A stretch of 64,000 bases of DNA from Paraburkholderia bryophila (GCF_013409255.1 NZ_JACCAS010000002.1:2408001-2472000); one strand, 5' to 3'. Positions 17,317 through 26,536 are shown, numbered from the stretch's first letter. The notes: generated by a model from the letters alone, not told the origin. Numbers and translations are program-made.

Positions 17317-17826
17317 ATGAATCCGGATCCGATCGCGATGTTTGCTCAGTACAACCAGTGGGCCAATCGCCTGATCTACGACGCCGTGGCGGCGCTGCCC
17401 GAAGGCACGGCAACGGAGAAGCGGGCCACCACGTTCGGATCGATTGAGCGTACGTTGGGGCACTGCTGCGCGGTCGGCCTGATCTTTCAGGCGCATCTGG
17501 AAGGGCGACCGCATGGATTCACCGCACGCAACATGGCGCCTCAAATTGCTTTTGAAGAACTGTCGCGCAGTCAGCAGGAGGTCGACGCCTGGTGCGTCGC
17601 GCTGGCGGACGCGACGCCTGCCGACGTGCTGGGCGAAGTGGTCGAGTTCAGCTTTCTGGACGGTGGCGCGGGCGCGATGACTCGAATGGAGATGCTGCTG
17701 CACGTGATCAACCACAACTCCTATCATCGTGGTTTTGTGGTGGATAGCTTGAAGCAGATGAGCGTGTCGCCGCCCGTGACGGATCTTCCGGTTTTCCTGA
17801 GAGACGCGTACCGTCGGCGCGACTGA
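17317..17826 (+). CDS. DinB-family protein
   Basis: Encodes 169 residues from ATG 17317. The DinB four-helix metal-binding fold is indicated by FAQYNQWANRLIYDAV at the start, the SIERTLGHCCAVGLIFQAHL helix and the C-terminal MLLHVINHNSYHRG segment with its histidine triad. DinB-like proteins are putative metal-dependent thiol S-transferases and are often stress induced. It stands alone between the GNAT and SRPBCC-like genes. Confidence 0.88.
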   Translation: MNPDPIAMFAQYNQWANRLIYDAVAALPEGTATEKRATTFGSIERTLGHCCAVGLIFQAHLEGRPHGFTARNMAPQIAFEELSRSQQEVDAWCVALADATPADVLGEVVEFSFLDGGAGAMTRMEMLLHVINHNSYHRGFVVDSLKQMSVSPPVTDLPVFLRDAYRRRD

Positions 17827-17871
17827 ATTCGACGGCCTGATCTCGTCTAACGCCATTGCCAGACAAATAAA

Positions 17872-18351
17872 ATGAAATTGACGTTCGAACAGAAGTCGAC
17901 GCTGCCACTCAACGCACTCGACGTGTGGCGCCGCGTGACGACACCGGAAGGCATCAACGACGAATTGTTCCCCTGGTTGCGCATGACCACGCCGTCCGGA
18001 TTGCGCGGTAAGACTATCGATCAGGTGCCGTGCGGTCAGTACCTTGGCCGAAGCTGGCTGCTCGCTTTCGGTTGGCTCCCGGTGGATTTCGACGACCTGA
18101 CGCTAGCCGAAGTGGACGTGGGACCGGATTACCGGTTCAAGGAAACGTCGCGCATGCTGGGTATCCGCACATGGGTACACGAACGGACTGTTCGCGACGC
18201 AGGCGGAGGGTGCGAGGTGCATGACCGGCTGACCTTCGAATTGCGTTGGCCCGGTACAAAGATACCGATGTGGCGGCGCGGTATGCTCGGCGTGCTCAAG
18301 TTCCTGTTTCGCCATCGTCATGCGCGGCTGGTTCGCTGGGCCGCGAAATAA
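17872..18351 (+). CDS. SRPBCC/START-like hypothetical protein
   Basis: Encodes 159 residues. The beginning MKLTFEQKSTLPLNALDVWR and the alternating strand pattern through HDRLTFELRWPG resemble the helix-grip (SRPBCC) ligand-binding fold of conserved hypothetical proteins. The tail (RRGMLGVLKFLFRHRHARLV) is strongly basic. There is no signal peptide. Ligand and role are unknown; it is 45 bp downstream of the DinB gene and may share its transcript. Confidence 0.6.
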   Translation: MKLTFEQKSTLPLNALDVWRRVTTPEGINDELFPWLRMTTPSGLRGKTIDQVPCGQYLGRSWLLAFGWLPVDFDDLTLAEVDVGPDYRFKETSRMLGIRTWVHERTVRDAGGGCEVHDRLTFELRWPGTKIPMWRRGMLGVLKFLFRHRHARLVRWAAK

Positions 18352-18396
18352 AGCGTGCTGTCTCCTCTTTAAGACGTTCTAGCCAAGACCTCTCAC

Positions 18397-20256
18397 ATGC
18401 AAAACGCTCGCGCGTTCTTTGACGAACTCAATAAGCACTATCTGCGACTGCTGCGCACGGAAGGCGACCTCTACTGGGCGACTCACACCGGTCAAAGCAA
18501 CGAGCACGAGGCACTGGGCGCAGCCTCGTTGAGCCGCAAGATGTTCTCTGCCGACGCGGAGCGTCTCGCCCAGTGTCACGCGTATCTGTCGATGCTGGAC
18601 ACCGCCGAATCCTCGCCTGAACGCGATGCGCTCGTCAGCGGATTGCGCGGCTGGGTCGCCTTATTCGAGGCCAATGCGATCGGCACCGATCGCGCCGCTG
18701 CGTTGCTGTCCGAGTTGATCGAACGGGACGTCGATCTATACGCGCGACGCCAGGCGTACACCATGAATCATATCGGTGCCGAAGGCCGTCGCGAGAACGC
18801 TTCGCCTGCGGCGCTCAGGAGCAATCTGGCCTCCAACCCGGACGAGTCCGCGCGTCAAAGTTCTCACGAAGCGCTGCACGGACTCGAACGCTGGATAGTG
18901 GAGAGCGGCTTCGTCGAGATTGTCGGCAAGCGCAACGAATTGGCGCGAGAACTTGGCTACCGCAATTTCTTCGACTATCGCTTGCGGACCAACAGCGGGA
19001 TGACGCCCGAACAGTTGTTCGAGATCTTCGACGGCTTCGAAGCGAGTACTCGCGACGCGCATCAACAATCATTGCATCGGCTGGTGACGGAGCACGGTGA
19101 GCAGGCATTGCTTCCGCGCAATCTGACGTACCTGATGCAGGGCGGCGCGTCACAGCGGCATGAAGCGTACTTTCCGTTTGGAAAAGCACTGGAGCGTTGG
19201 GCCGAATCGTTTCGCCGTATGGGCGTGTCGTATCGCGGTGCCAGGTTAGAGATAGATCTGCTGGACCGGCAAGGCAAATTCCCCACCGGCTTTTGCATTG
19301 CCCCCACACCGGGCTATCACGACGACACCGACGGCTGGACGCCGGCCGACGTTCGCTTCACCTCGACGGCGCGGCCGCAACAGGCGGGCGCCGGATTGCA
19401 AGGGCTCAACGTGTTGTTCCACGAGGCCGGCCATGCCGCGCATTACGCTAACGTCACGCGGAATTCGCCGTGTTTTTCGCAGGAATTCGCACCGAGTTCG
19501 CCGGCTTTGCTCGAAGCTCAGGCCAAGTTCTTCGATGCATTGCCCGCCGATCCCTGCTGGATGCGACGCTACGCCATGGACGCAGCAGGCAAGCCGATGC
19601 CGGAAGAAGCGATTCGCGCACGCGTCGACACCCGTCAGGCTTTTCTGGCCTACAGCGAACGGCGCGATCTGATTCCGACGTATTTCGAATGGGCGCTGTA
19701 CAACATGGACGACGCGCAACGCACACCGGACTCGGTGCTCGAACTGGCCCGTTCGGTGACGAAGCGCATTCTCGGTATTGAAGGGCATACCAACTACGCG
19801 CTGGCCACGCCTCATCCGATCTATCACGATATCGCCGTTTATTACCACGGCTATCTGCTGGCAAAGATGGCCGCGGCGCAAACGCGCGCCTATCTGATCC
19901 GCTCGCTGGGCTATATCGTCGACAATCCGACGGTCGGGCCGCTGCTTGCTGAACATTATTGGGCGCCCGGCAATAGCGCGACGCTCGATCAGACGCTATT
20001 CGCGTTGACGGGGGAGACGTTGAACGCGAGCTATCTCGCCGCGGACTGCAATCGTTCCGCCGACGACGCGTGGCAACTGAGTCAGGAAGTTTTCAGGCGA
20101 AGCGAGCGGGCCACGCCGTCCACGCCGCGAGGCGATCTCGATGCGTCGATCTCGATCGTTCACGGCGCGCAACGGATAGCGAGCAATGACGAATCGCTAT
20201 CCGCGCTGTATGCGGAGTTTGAAGCGTGGGCCGCGCGGTTGGGGAGTGCGGCTTAG
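18397..20256 (+). CDS. M3-family metallopeptidase (thimet/oligopeptidase-like)
   Basis: Encodes 619 residues. The zinc site is H342-E-A-G-H346 in NVLFHEAGHAAHYANV, the HExxH of the M3 clan, and the downstream helix with the third ligand (EAQAKFFDAL) is present. Regions LNKHYLRLLRTEGDLYWATH and ELARELGYRNFFDYRLRTNS match the helical substrate-capping part of oligopeptidase-F-like enzymes. No signal peptide, so it likely degrades short peptides in the cytoplasm. A strong hairpin follows the stop. Confidence 0.88.
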   Translation: MQNARAFFDELNKHYLRLLRTEGDLYWATHTGQSNEHEALGAASLSRKMFSADAERLAQCHAYLSMLDTAESSPERDALVSGLRGWVALFEANAIGTDRAAALLSELIERDVDLYARRQAYTMNHIGAEGRRENASPAALRSNLASNPDESARQSSHEALHGLERWIVESGFVEIVGKRNELARELGYRNFFDYRLRTNSGMTPEQLFEIFDGFEASTRDAHQQSLHRLVTEHGEQALLPRNLTYLMQGGASQRHEAYFPFGKALERWAESFRRMGVSYRGARLEIDLLDRQGKFPTGFCIAPTPGYHDDTDGWTPADVRFTSTARPQQAGAGLQGLNVLFHEAGHAAHYANVTRNSPCFSQEFAPSSPALLEAQAKFFDALPADPCWMRRYAMDAAGKPMPEEAIRARVDTRQAFLAYSERRDLIPTYFEWALYNMDDAQRTPDSVLELARSVTKRILGIEGHTNYALATPHPIYHDIAVYYHGYLLAKMAAAQTRAYLIRSLGYIVDNPTVGPLLAEHYWAPGNSATLDQTLFALTGETLNASYLAADCNRSADDAWQLSQEVFRRSERATPSTPRGDLDASISIVHGAQRIASNDESLSALYAEFEAWAARLGSAA

Positions 20257-20264
20257 TTTTGGAG

Positions 20265-20287
20265 AGGCTTTCGAACTTCGAAAGCCT
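20265..20287 (+). terminator. Perfect hairpin after the M3 peptidase
   Basis: AGGCTTTCGA and TCGAAAGCCT form a perfect 10-bp stem with a 3-nt loop. There is no T run, so termination may be weak or the element may stabilise mRNA ends. It lies between convergent genes. Confidence 0.5.
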
Positions 20288-20388
20288 TATCGCGAAGAGT
20301 AATACGGTGTGGCGGCAAACGGGGCAGCGTAGCCGCGACCGTGGCACGCCGACCTCTCCGCTCACGACCACCCGCTACCAGCGCGCGA

Positions 20389-21573
20389 TTATTTGGCATT
20401 GATATACCAAAGCGCGTCGGTAGAAGGAGCGGGCTTGGCCTTCGGTGCCGGCACAGAAGGCGGCGCGCTCGGCGGTTGCGTCGCTGCTTGCAGCGGAACC
20501 GCTTGCGCCGTGCTCGCCTGCGGCTGCGGCTTACTCGTCGTCGGACTGCTGACGTACCAGAGCGCGTCCGTCGATGCCGCACGGGCCGTTTTCTGATCGC
20601 GACTCGTCGGCGTGGAAAGCGGGCTTGACGCCGCAGCCGGCGTCGCATCGCGGCTCGCAACACTGGCCGACGACTGCGCCGCGCCAGGCGTACGCGACGC
20701 ACGCGCCTCGAACGTTCCGCTCTGGAAAATCAGCGTCTGCTCCGGGCGCGCGATCACGGCATACGGGAATTGCAGATCCCAGCGAAGCAGCACGCGCCCG
20801 TTCGGCGTCTCCGCGAAAATGGCGGGAATGTGCTTCATGTCGACGAACTGGACGAACACCTTCGAGCCGTCGTCGAATACCTGCATGGGCTTTGCCTGAT
20901 CCGCGCCGGTGACGGTCCAGCCGAAGTTGTACGCCGCCGAGGCCGCGATCGTGGAACTCGCGCCAGTTGTGCCGGTTGCGCCGGTAGCCGTGCCGGCCGG
21001 CGCGGCGGCGCGGGGACGGCCGCTCTGCACGGGCGTGATTTCGAGGCTCGTGAACGGGCTGTAAGTCTGCGGCGGCGTGAAGGAAGGCGGGAGAATAGGC
21101 ATGGATGAATCCGGCGAAGCGGAGATGGATTGAACCGCATCATAGACCTTGCGCGCGTAGCTCAGGCGCTTATCGGGCGACGCCGCGTTGTAGGCCCCGA
21201 CGGCGTTCCAGTTCGGCCCGAACTGGCGAATGTTCTCCGACAGAATCCACGCGCCGACATAAGCGTTGGTGCAAGGATCGAACAGGCTCTGTTCGCTAAT
21301 GCCCTCGCGCGCCAGCACTGGCAGCCATGAGCTGTTGATTTGCATCAGTCCGATATCGGTCGTGCCATTGCTGTTGGTATTGATGCGATTCGGCTGCATG
21401 CCCGATTCGACCTGCGCAATACCGCGCATCAAACTCACGTTGACATGTTGAAACGCCGCGGCGTCGTCGATGCAATCGGCTAGCGCTGCGCCATGCATCA
21501 AGCATAGTGCGGCGATGCATGCCGTGGTCTGGCGCAGCGCGTTGACGATCGGGTTGTGCTTCTGGAGCTGCAT
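20389..21573 (-). CDS. Lytic transglycosylase fused to a VirB9/TrbG-like domain
   Basis: Encodes 394 residues. A signal peptide (residues ~1-32) is followed by an SLT/IagB-VirB1-like lytic transglycosylase domain at ~34-150, with catalytic Glu56 in AQVESGMQPN, GLMQINSSW and GAYNAASP. After a Pro/Ala/Thr-rich linker, residues ~214-293 read like the C-terminal part of VirB9/TrbG: YNFGWTVTG, VFDDGSKVFVQF, IPAIFAETPNGRVLLRWDL and LIFQSGTF. The tail holds two copies of STDALWY (334-340 and 384-390). It acts in the periplasm on peptidoglycan. No type IV secretion or pilus genes are nearby. It is the third gene of a minus-strand run with the TPR/ATP-grasp gene (66-bp gap). Confidence 0.8.
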   Translation of the reverse strand: MQLQKHNPIVNALRQTTACIAALCLMHGAALADCIDDAAAFQHVNVSLMRGIAQVESGMQPNRINTNSNGTTDIGLMQINSSWLPVLAREGISEQSLFDPCTNAYVGAWILSENIRQFGPNWNAVGAYNAASPDKRLSYARKVYDAVQSISASPDSSMPILPPSFTPPQTYSPFTSLEITPVQSGRPRAAAPAGTATGATGTTGASSTIAASAAYNFGWTVTGADQAKPMQVFDDGSKVFVQFVDMKHIPAIFAETPNGRVLLRWDLQFPYAVIARPEQTLIFQSGTFEARASRTPGAAQSSASVASRDATPAAASSPLSTPTSRDQKTARAASTDALWYVSSPTTSKPQPQASTAQAVPLQAATQPPSAPPSVPAPKAKPAPSTDALWYINAK

Positions 21574-21639
21574 GATGAATTGGAATTGATTTTGCAGGTC
21601 GCTCTTAGTCGACCGCAGCGTTGGCCAGGAGGCGTCATC

Positions 21640-23022
21640 TTACCTTTTGCGACCGGCGCGGCTTGCTCGCAACGTGCCGAACGCAGTGAAGATACGCTCG
21701 ATGTACGGGTTCTTATGCGAAAGCGGCCCGCCGTTGCGCTCGTAATGCGTGAGCATTGTCGCATTCGCTTCGAAGACGAACACACGGCCATCGGGCAACA
21801 AGGTGAAATCGACGCCGCCGTAATCGAGGTCGAGTCGTTGGCCAATGGCCGCGACGGCGTCCCACGCACGGTCGCCGAGCGCGGCGCGCGCGTCGTCGAG
21901 AAAGCGGCGTTCTTCGTCGAGTTTCCACGCGTGCCGTTCCATATCGGCCGAGAAGTAATGGACCATCCAGTCCAGCGAAATGGCCAGGTGATACGGAAAC
22001 GGCTGACGGTCGACGAAAATCGCCCGGTATTTGCGGTAGTGACCATCCGCTGACCGATAGTCGGTGAAGCGGGTCAGATAGTGCGGACCTGTCAGCGCGT
22101 CGGGTCGCGCTTCGAGCGCGGCGAGCGAGTCGCAGCGCAGCACGCCTTCGCCGCCATGTGTTGCGGTCGGGCGCACCAGCAGCGGAAACGACAGCGCGCC
22201 TTCGGTGAGGCGTAATTCGAGCTCGTCGCGCGATGCGGGCGGCGTATCGTTTCGCACGCAGGGCGCGACGGCAACATCGTCGAGACCGGCCAGCAATGCG
22301 CCGAGTTGGTGACGAAACGTTTTCGCGACGCTCGACGGCGGATTGAGCAACGGACGCTCGCAGTGCCTGGCGAAGCGTTCGAGCCGCGCCGCAAGCGGGC
22401 CCGCGACATCGGCGTCGCCGATCGCATTGAAGACGAGGTCGTAGGGCGGAAGCTGCGCGTCTTCTTCTTCGCGCGCGTGGTCGATCGCGTATTTGATCCG
22501 GCAACACACGGTGGTGGGAAATAGCGCGTCGAACGGGATGTTGCCGATGCCGCTGCCCACGCAAAGTATCAACACGTTCAGCGCGGGCGACCCTACGCGT
22601 TCGACGTACACGCGCTGCAACGCGTACGCGCGCTCGCGGCATGCGTCCGCTTCGGCGAGTTCTCCGGCGTTCGTGTGGATCGCGGCGAGGTTCAGATACG
22701 CGATCGCGACGTTCGGATCCAGCGCCAGCACGAGCCGATACCAATGCGCGGCGCGCTCGTCGTCACCTTTCATCATGTAACCCGTCGCGACGTCGCAGAG
22801 CGTCGCGGTCGTCGCGTCGGGCTGATTGGCCGCGTAGGCGTCGAGCGTTTGAGCCGCGATCAGATGCGCGAGCGCGCCGAGTTCATCGCCCTCCGCACGC
22901 AGCGCGTCGGCCATCGTGCGATGCAAGGCCGCGTCGCGCGGCGTGGCGGCGAGGGCGCTTTCGAGCGTCGTTCGCGCGGCGTGGTGGGCGTTGCGTGTGA
23001 TGTGATCCGGGGCGGTGGGCAT
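21640..23022 (-). CDS. TPR protein with C-terminal ATP-grasp-like domain
   Basis: Encodes 460 residues from ATG 23022 (AAAGGA site upstream). Residues ~1-150 are tetratricopeptide-like helices (ALRAEGDELGALAHLIAAQT, DDERAAHWYRLVLALDPNVA, IAYLNLAAIHTNAGELAEA). A middle alpha/beta part (NVLILCVGSGIGNIPFDALF) precedes an ATP-grasp-type C-terminus: LLVRPTATHGGEGV, LDYGGVDFTLLPDGRVFVFEANA with the Asp/Glu/Asn metal motif. ATP-grasp enzymes form amide or thioester bonds through acyl phosphates. The acceptor is unknown. It is co-directional with the transglycosylase gene downstream and an ACT-like gene upstream. Confidence 0.75.
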   Translation of the reverse strand: MPTAPDHITRNAHHAARTTLESALAATPRDAALHRTMADALRAEGDELGALAHLIAAQTLDAYAANQPDATTATLCDVATGYMMKGDDERAAHWYRLVLALDPNVAIAYLNLAAIHTNAGELAEADACRERAYALQRVYVERVGSPALNVLILCVGSGIGNIPFDALFPTTVCCRIKYAIDHAREEEDAQLPPYDLVFNAIGDADVAGPLAARLERFARHCERPLLNPPSSVAKTFRHQLGALLAGLDDVAVAPCVRNDTPPASRDELELRLTEGALSFPLLVRPTATHGGEGVLRCDSLAALEARPDALTGPHYLTRFTDYRSADGHYRKYRAIFVDRQPFPYHLAISLDWMVHYFSADMERHAWKLDEERRFLDDARAALGDRAWDAVAAIGQRLDLDYGGVDFTLLPDGRVFVFEANATMLTHYERNGGPLSHKNPYIERIFTAFGTLRASRAGRKR

Positions 23023-23127
23023 GCCGTGTGTTCCTTTCACGCGTTATCGCGCGTTCGCTGAGTCCGTCGCTCTTCGCATGGACTGCGCGACGATCGCGTG
23101 AGTGTAGCGGGAAGCGGAGCGGCTTCT

Positions 23128-23481
23128 TTACGACGTGACAAACGCCGGCTCAGCGTCCGAATCGCACCGCACGAAACGATGTTCCAGGCGAACGCGCAAC
23201 ACGTCTTCGAGGGTCAGCAGGTGCTCGCGCAATACCCTGGCCTGTTGCTCGCTGATGTCGTCGAGCGTGATCTTCTGTTCGAGGATTTTGCCGCGCTTGA
23301 CGACAGCCCAACGATTGACGGGCACATGCTTGCTCTTGAGATGCGCGGCGGCCTGAGCGACTACGTCGAGATTGACGTCGGAGACGAGATGGAGAGTGTG
23401 GGTCAGTCGAAAACCGGGCAGACAGTGCGACCAGTTGTCTTCCGTTTTCAATGCGGGTGACGAGGAGAGATCCCGTTTCAT
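23128..23481 (-). CDS. Small hypothetical protein, ACT-like fold
   Basis: Encodes 117 residues; GGAG precedes ATG 23481. The segment FRLTHTLHLVSDVNLDVVAQ to VPVNRWAVVKRGKILEQKIT has the beta-alpha-beta-beta-alpha-beta pattern of an ACT-like regulatory domain, but with no family assignment I can support. No signal peptide or membrane segment. It is 105 bp upstream of the TPR/ATP-grasp gene on the same strand and may be the first gene of that run. Confidence 0.5.
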   Translation of the reverse strand: MKRDLSSSPALKTEDNWSHCLPGFRLTHTLHLVSDVNLDVVAQAAAHLKSKHVPVNRWAVVKRGKILEQKITLDDISEQQARVLREHLLTLEDVLRVRLEHRFVRCDSDAEPAFVTS

Positions 23482-23685
23482 AGCGACTCCGGATGAAGAT
23501 TAAATTCGAACCGGTGCAAGCTATGCCGCTCCCGCTTCGTTGCCGACTATCGGCCGCATCGCCTTGAGGCAACCACCTTGCCCGGGGAGGCAGGTTGGCG
23601 TTTGTACCGTTTGGTACCAACTCTGGATGCAGGGTTAAGTCTAGCAGATTGCCGGGTGACTGTGAAAGGGACCACACCGTGTGCG

Positions 23686-23997
23686 TCAACGAACTCGCTT
23701 GTCGCGTTGCACTTTGCCGAAATGGAGCGCCATGAAGGTCCCAATCGCAAGGGCGCCCACGAGACCCGCTAACGCGTCCACGCCGATATCCGCCATGTTC
23801 GTATGGCGAGCCGCGATCAGCACGCCGACGGCGAGATTGGCGAAGCCCCAAACGACATTGACGACAGGCGAGGAATCGCCGACACCTCCGGGCTTGGCGA
23901 ACGGCGTAGGAAACGGAAAGCCTTGCAATCCGGACGCCAGATGGGGGACGCAATTGCACAGTAGCGCCCCGGCGAGAAACGACCAAACCTGCTGCAT
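23686..23997 (-). CDS. Small membrane protein, divergent from TetR
   Basis: Encodes 103 residues from ATG 23997 with an AAGGTG site; the upstream open frame to 24174 crosses the promoter and is not conserved. Three hydrophobic stretches are visible: SFLAGALLCNCVPHLASGL, VVNVVWGFANLAVGVLIAA and VDALAGLVGALAIGTFMAL, so it is an inner-membrane protein. The PTPFAKPGGVGDSSP loop between the first two helices is distinctive. Function unknown; the divergent TetR gene and shared operator repeats suggest that it is repressed until an effector appears. Confidence 0.7.
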   Translation of the reverse strand: MQQVWSFLAGALLCNCVPHLASGLQGFPFPTPFAKPGGVGDSSPVVNVVWGFANLAVGVLIAARHTNMADIGVDALAGLVGALAIGTFMALHFGKVQRDKRVR

Positions 23998-24062
23998 GTA
24001 ATCACCTTGAAAGTGGTGGGGAGAAAGAATCGGGGTGATCAATCGATCGATCGCAATTTCGC

Positions 24063-24074
24063 GAGGATATCCTC
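24063..24074. promoter_or_regulatory. 12-bp palindrome in divergent promoter
   Basis: GAGGATATCCTC is a perfect palindrome between the small membrane protein and TetR genes. It could be a regulator site separate from the CTCGCATA repeats. Confidence 0.3.
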
Positions 24075-24096
24075 TCAAAACATAGTAGAGGGCACC

Positions 24097-24221
24097 CTCG
24101 CATATGTCAAACGACAAGCCCGTGAAAAATACAAAATGATAGATGTAGCCTATATTCAACGGCGATTCCAGCAAGCCACATCATGCTAATATGCGAGGAA
24201 TTCCTACCAAATACTCGCATA
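24097..24221. promoter_or_regulatory. Candidate TetR operators (CTCGCATA repeats)
   Basis: CTCGCATA occurs at 24097-24104 and 24214-24221, and its complement TATGCGAG at 24190-24197. The last two form an inverted pair 16 nt apart, ending 13 nt before the TetR start. The copy at 24097 covers the promoter of the divergent membrane protein gene. The arrangement suggests that one repressor controls both directions. Confidence 0.55.
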
Positions 24222-24234
24222 TCGGTCCATCAGC

Positions 24235-24864
24235 ATGATCTCGCCTAAGCCTGCCCCAGACGCCGCGCGCGCTTCAGAACCCAAACGGGAAAGGGGGCAT
24301 CTGCGCGTCGCCGCGATCCTGGAAGCCGGGGTCGCCGTGTTCACGGAAAAAGGTTACGACTCCGCCACGATGACCGAGATCGCGGCGCGCTCGGGGACCG
24401 CGATCGGCTCGCTTTATCGATTCTTTCCCTCCAAGGAATCGCTCGCCGACGCGCTACTGTTGCGTTACGCGCTTCACGTCCAGGATGGACTGGCCGACAT
24501 GGCGCGCCAGGTTCCCGACATGACGCTTGAGGGCGTGGCCGACGCGTTTGTTGACTTCATGCTGGTGCTTCAGTCGCAACGCAGTTTTGCGGTGACTCTC
24601 GTGGATGCGCGCGGGGGCAGCGCCGACGAACGTACGCGGTTTCGCGCCGCGATGCGTGGGGGTATCGCGGATATCCTGAGCAAGGCGATACCCGCTCTGA
24701 GCGCGGCCAAGGCGAAAGTGATGGCGGTCGTTCTGCTCCACATGCTCAAGAGCGTGGTGATTACCGCCGACGAAGAACCGGCCATGCGGGCCATGCTCCT
24801 CGCTGAAATGCGCGAACTCGTGCGTACGTATCTCGGGTCCGCTGCGGGGAAAAAAATCGAGTAG
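24235..24864 (+). CDS. TetR-family transcriptional regulator
   Basis: Encodes 209 residues. The HTH is VAAILEAGVAVFTEKGYDSA and IAARSGTAIGSLYRFFPSKE, the canonical TetR DNA-binding domain at residues ~22-70. The C-terminal domain is all helical with no recognised ligand signature. Repeated CTCGCATA elements overlap its promoter and that of the divergent membrane protein gene. Convergent with the MocR gene downstream (24-bp gap). Confidence 0.92.
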   Translation: MISPKPAPDAARASEPKRERGHLRVAAILEAGVAVFTEKGYDSATMTEIAARSGTAIGSLYRFFPSKESLADALLLRYALHVQDGLADMARQVPDMTLEGVADAFVDFMLVLQSQRSFAVTLVDARGGSADERTRFRAAMRGGIADILSKAIPALSAAKAKVMAVVLLHMLKSVVITADEEPAMRAMLLAEMRELVRTYLGSAAGKKIE

Positions 24865-24888
24865 CGCTGGGCGTCCTGCCGGTTTCTA

Positions 24889-26424
24889 TCAGGCGCTACG
24901 CCGCGCAGTCTTTTTCGTCGGCCGGGTTTTTACGTCGCGGGAGGTATCGCGCGCCACGGTGTTAATGCATCGCGCGAGATGGCCGGTGGCGATCTCGATC
25001 TCTTCGTCACTGAAGCCGCCCAGGCCCAGGATCAAACCCATGGGCCCGTTGCCGCCCGCATACATGGGCGACACCGCTCGCACAGCAACGCCGCTTTCGG
25101 CGGCTAGCGACGCGACCCGTTTGTCGTCGATGCGGCCACCCAGCCACAGCACCATATGCATACCCTGATCGGACGGCTGTAGCCATGCAACGTCGCGGGG
25201 CAACACGCGGTCGATCGTCTCGATGATTCGCGCGCGGCGGTCCGCATACACGCCACGAATGCGGCGGATATGCCGGTCCAGATGACCCTCCGCGATGAAT
25301 GCCGTGAGCACATGCTGATCGGCGTTCGGCGGATGGCGATCCATCAGCACGCGTGCGCCGTAGAACGCCTCGACCAGGTTCTTCGGCACCACGGCGTAAC
25401 CCAGCCGCAACGACGGAAACAGGATCTTGCTAAACGTGCCGAGATAAATCACGCGATTCGGGTCGAGCCCCTGGAGCGACGGAAACGGATGTCCCGCGTA
25501 ACGCAACTCGCTGTCGTAATCGTCTTCGACGATCCACGCCTGATTCGCGCGGGCCCAGGCCAGTAACGCGCTGCGCCTGGCCATGCTCATCGGCATGCCG
25601 AGCGGGTACTGGTGCGACGACGTGACGAATGCCGCGCGTGCGTGCGAGTCCAGTTCGATACCGGCCTCGACGTTCATGCCTTCGGCGTCGACAGGCACGC
25701 GGATCATGCGCTCCGGCCGGCCGGTGCTCTCAAGTATCGCGGTGATTCCCCTGTACGCGGGGTTTTCCACCCACGCCGAGTCGTCGGCGTCCAGCAGCAC
25801 CTGGCAACACAGGTAAAGGCCTTGTTGCGTGCCACTCGTGATGATCACCTCGTCGGCCTCGCAGCGGACCGAGCGCGATTTCCTCACGTAATCGGCGATG
25901 GCTTCGCGAAGCACGCGCGCGCCTTGCGGATCGCCATAACCTGCGGGCGCGCCGGGCCCGCGAGCCCGCAGACGGTTGCCGAGCCGACGCCAGATATCGT
26001 CGGGCGCGGCCGGGCCGACCGGCACTGAAACCGCGAACGGCGCCGCCGGCACGACCGAAAATTGACGTGCAACCTGAGTGAACAGGCGGGCGCGTTCCGT
26101 GAGCGGCGCGGGCTCGACGGAGGAAACGCGCTCGCCTGCCTGAGCGGCCGGCGCCAGCGCTTGCGCCACGCGCGTGCCGGCTCGCGGTTGCGATGTCAGA
26201 AAGCCCTCGGCGATCAACTGATCGAACGCCTCGATCACGGTGCCGCGCGCGACCTGCAGCGACGTGGCGAGCGCACGCGTGGACGGCAGCAGTTCGCCGG
26301 GCTTGAGGTCGCCCCGATTGACGGCATGGCGCAACGCCTGGGCGAGTTGGCGCCCGAGCTGCCCGGCGCTTCGATCTAGCGTGCCGATCGAAGGAAGCTC
26401 GACGGTTTTTGGCTTTCTGGCCAT
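24889..26424 (-). CDS. MocR/PdxR-type GntR regulator with aminotransferase domain
   Basis: Encodes 511 residues. A GntR winged helix occupies ~15-80 (LAQALRHAVNRGDLKPGELL, TSLQVARGTVIEAFDQLIAEG). A fold-type I aminotransferase domain follows, with VIITSGTQQGLYLCCQVLLD, VEDDYDSELRYAG and the PLP-lysine segment YLGTFSKILFPSLRLGY. MocR proteins use PLP as a cofactor or effector. Here it is divergent from a PaiB-like FMN-binding protein, a frequent MocR partner, with the shared promoter at 26425-26536. The C-terminal tail is rich in Lys/Arg/Thr. Confidence 0.93.
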   Translation of the reverse strand: MARKPKTVELPSIGTLDRSAGQLGRQLAQALRHAVNRGDLKPGELLPSTRALATSLQVARGTVIEAFDQLIAEGFLTSQPRAGTRVAQALAPAAQAGERVSSVEPAPLTERARLFTQVARQFSVVPAAPFAVSVPVGPAAPDDIWRRLGNRLRARGPGAPAGYGDPQGARVLREAIADYVRKSRSVRCEADEVIITSGTQQGLYLCCQVLLDADDSAWVENPAYRGITAILESTGRPERMIRVPVDAEGMNVEAGIELDSHARAAFVTSSHQYPLGMPMSMARRSALLAWARANQAWIVEDDYDSELRYAGHPFPSLQGLDPNRVIYLGTFSKILFPSLRLGYAVVPKNLVEAFYGARVLMDRHPPNADQHVLTAFIAEGHLDRHIRRIRGVYADRRARIIETIDRVLPRDVAWLQPSDQGMHMVLWLGGRIDDKRVASLAAESGVAVRAVSPMYAGGNGPMGLILGLGGFSDEEIEIATGHLARCINTVARDTSRDVKTRPTKKTARRSA

Positions 26425-26536
26425 GGCTTTCTTTCTGGTTCAGGGAAATTGCTCGAAACTGGCTCTATCAAACAATCCAGCTTACCGCGAAAATTTCCTT
26501 AGCGACGCAAAACCTTTCGCCCCGAACGGAGCCTTT

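Noticed and set aside
20253..20702. An Arg-rich frame on the minus strand overlapping the transglycosylase end
   Set aside because: Pure Arg/Pro low-complexity shadow of the transglycosylase gene tail in another frame.
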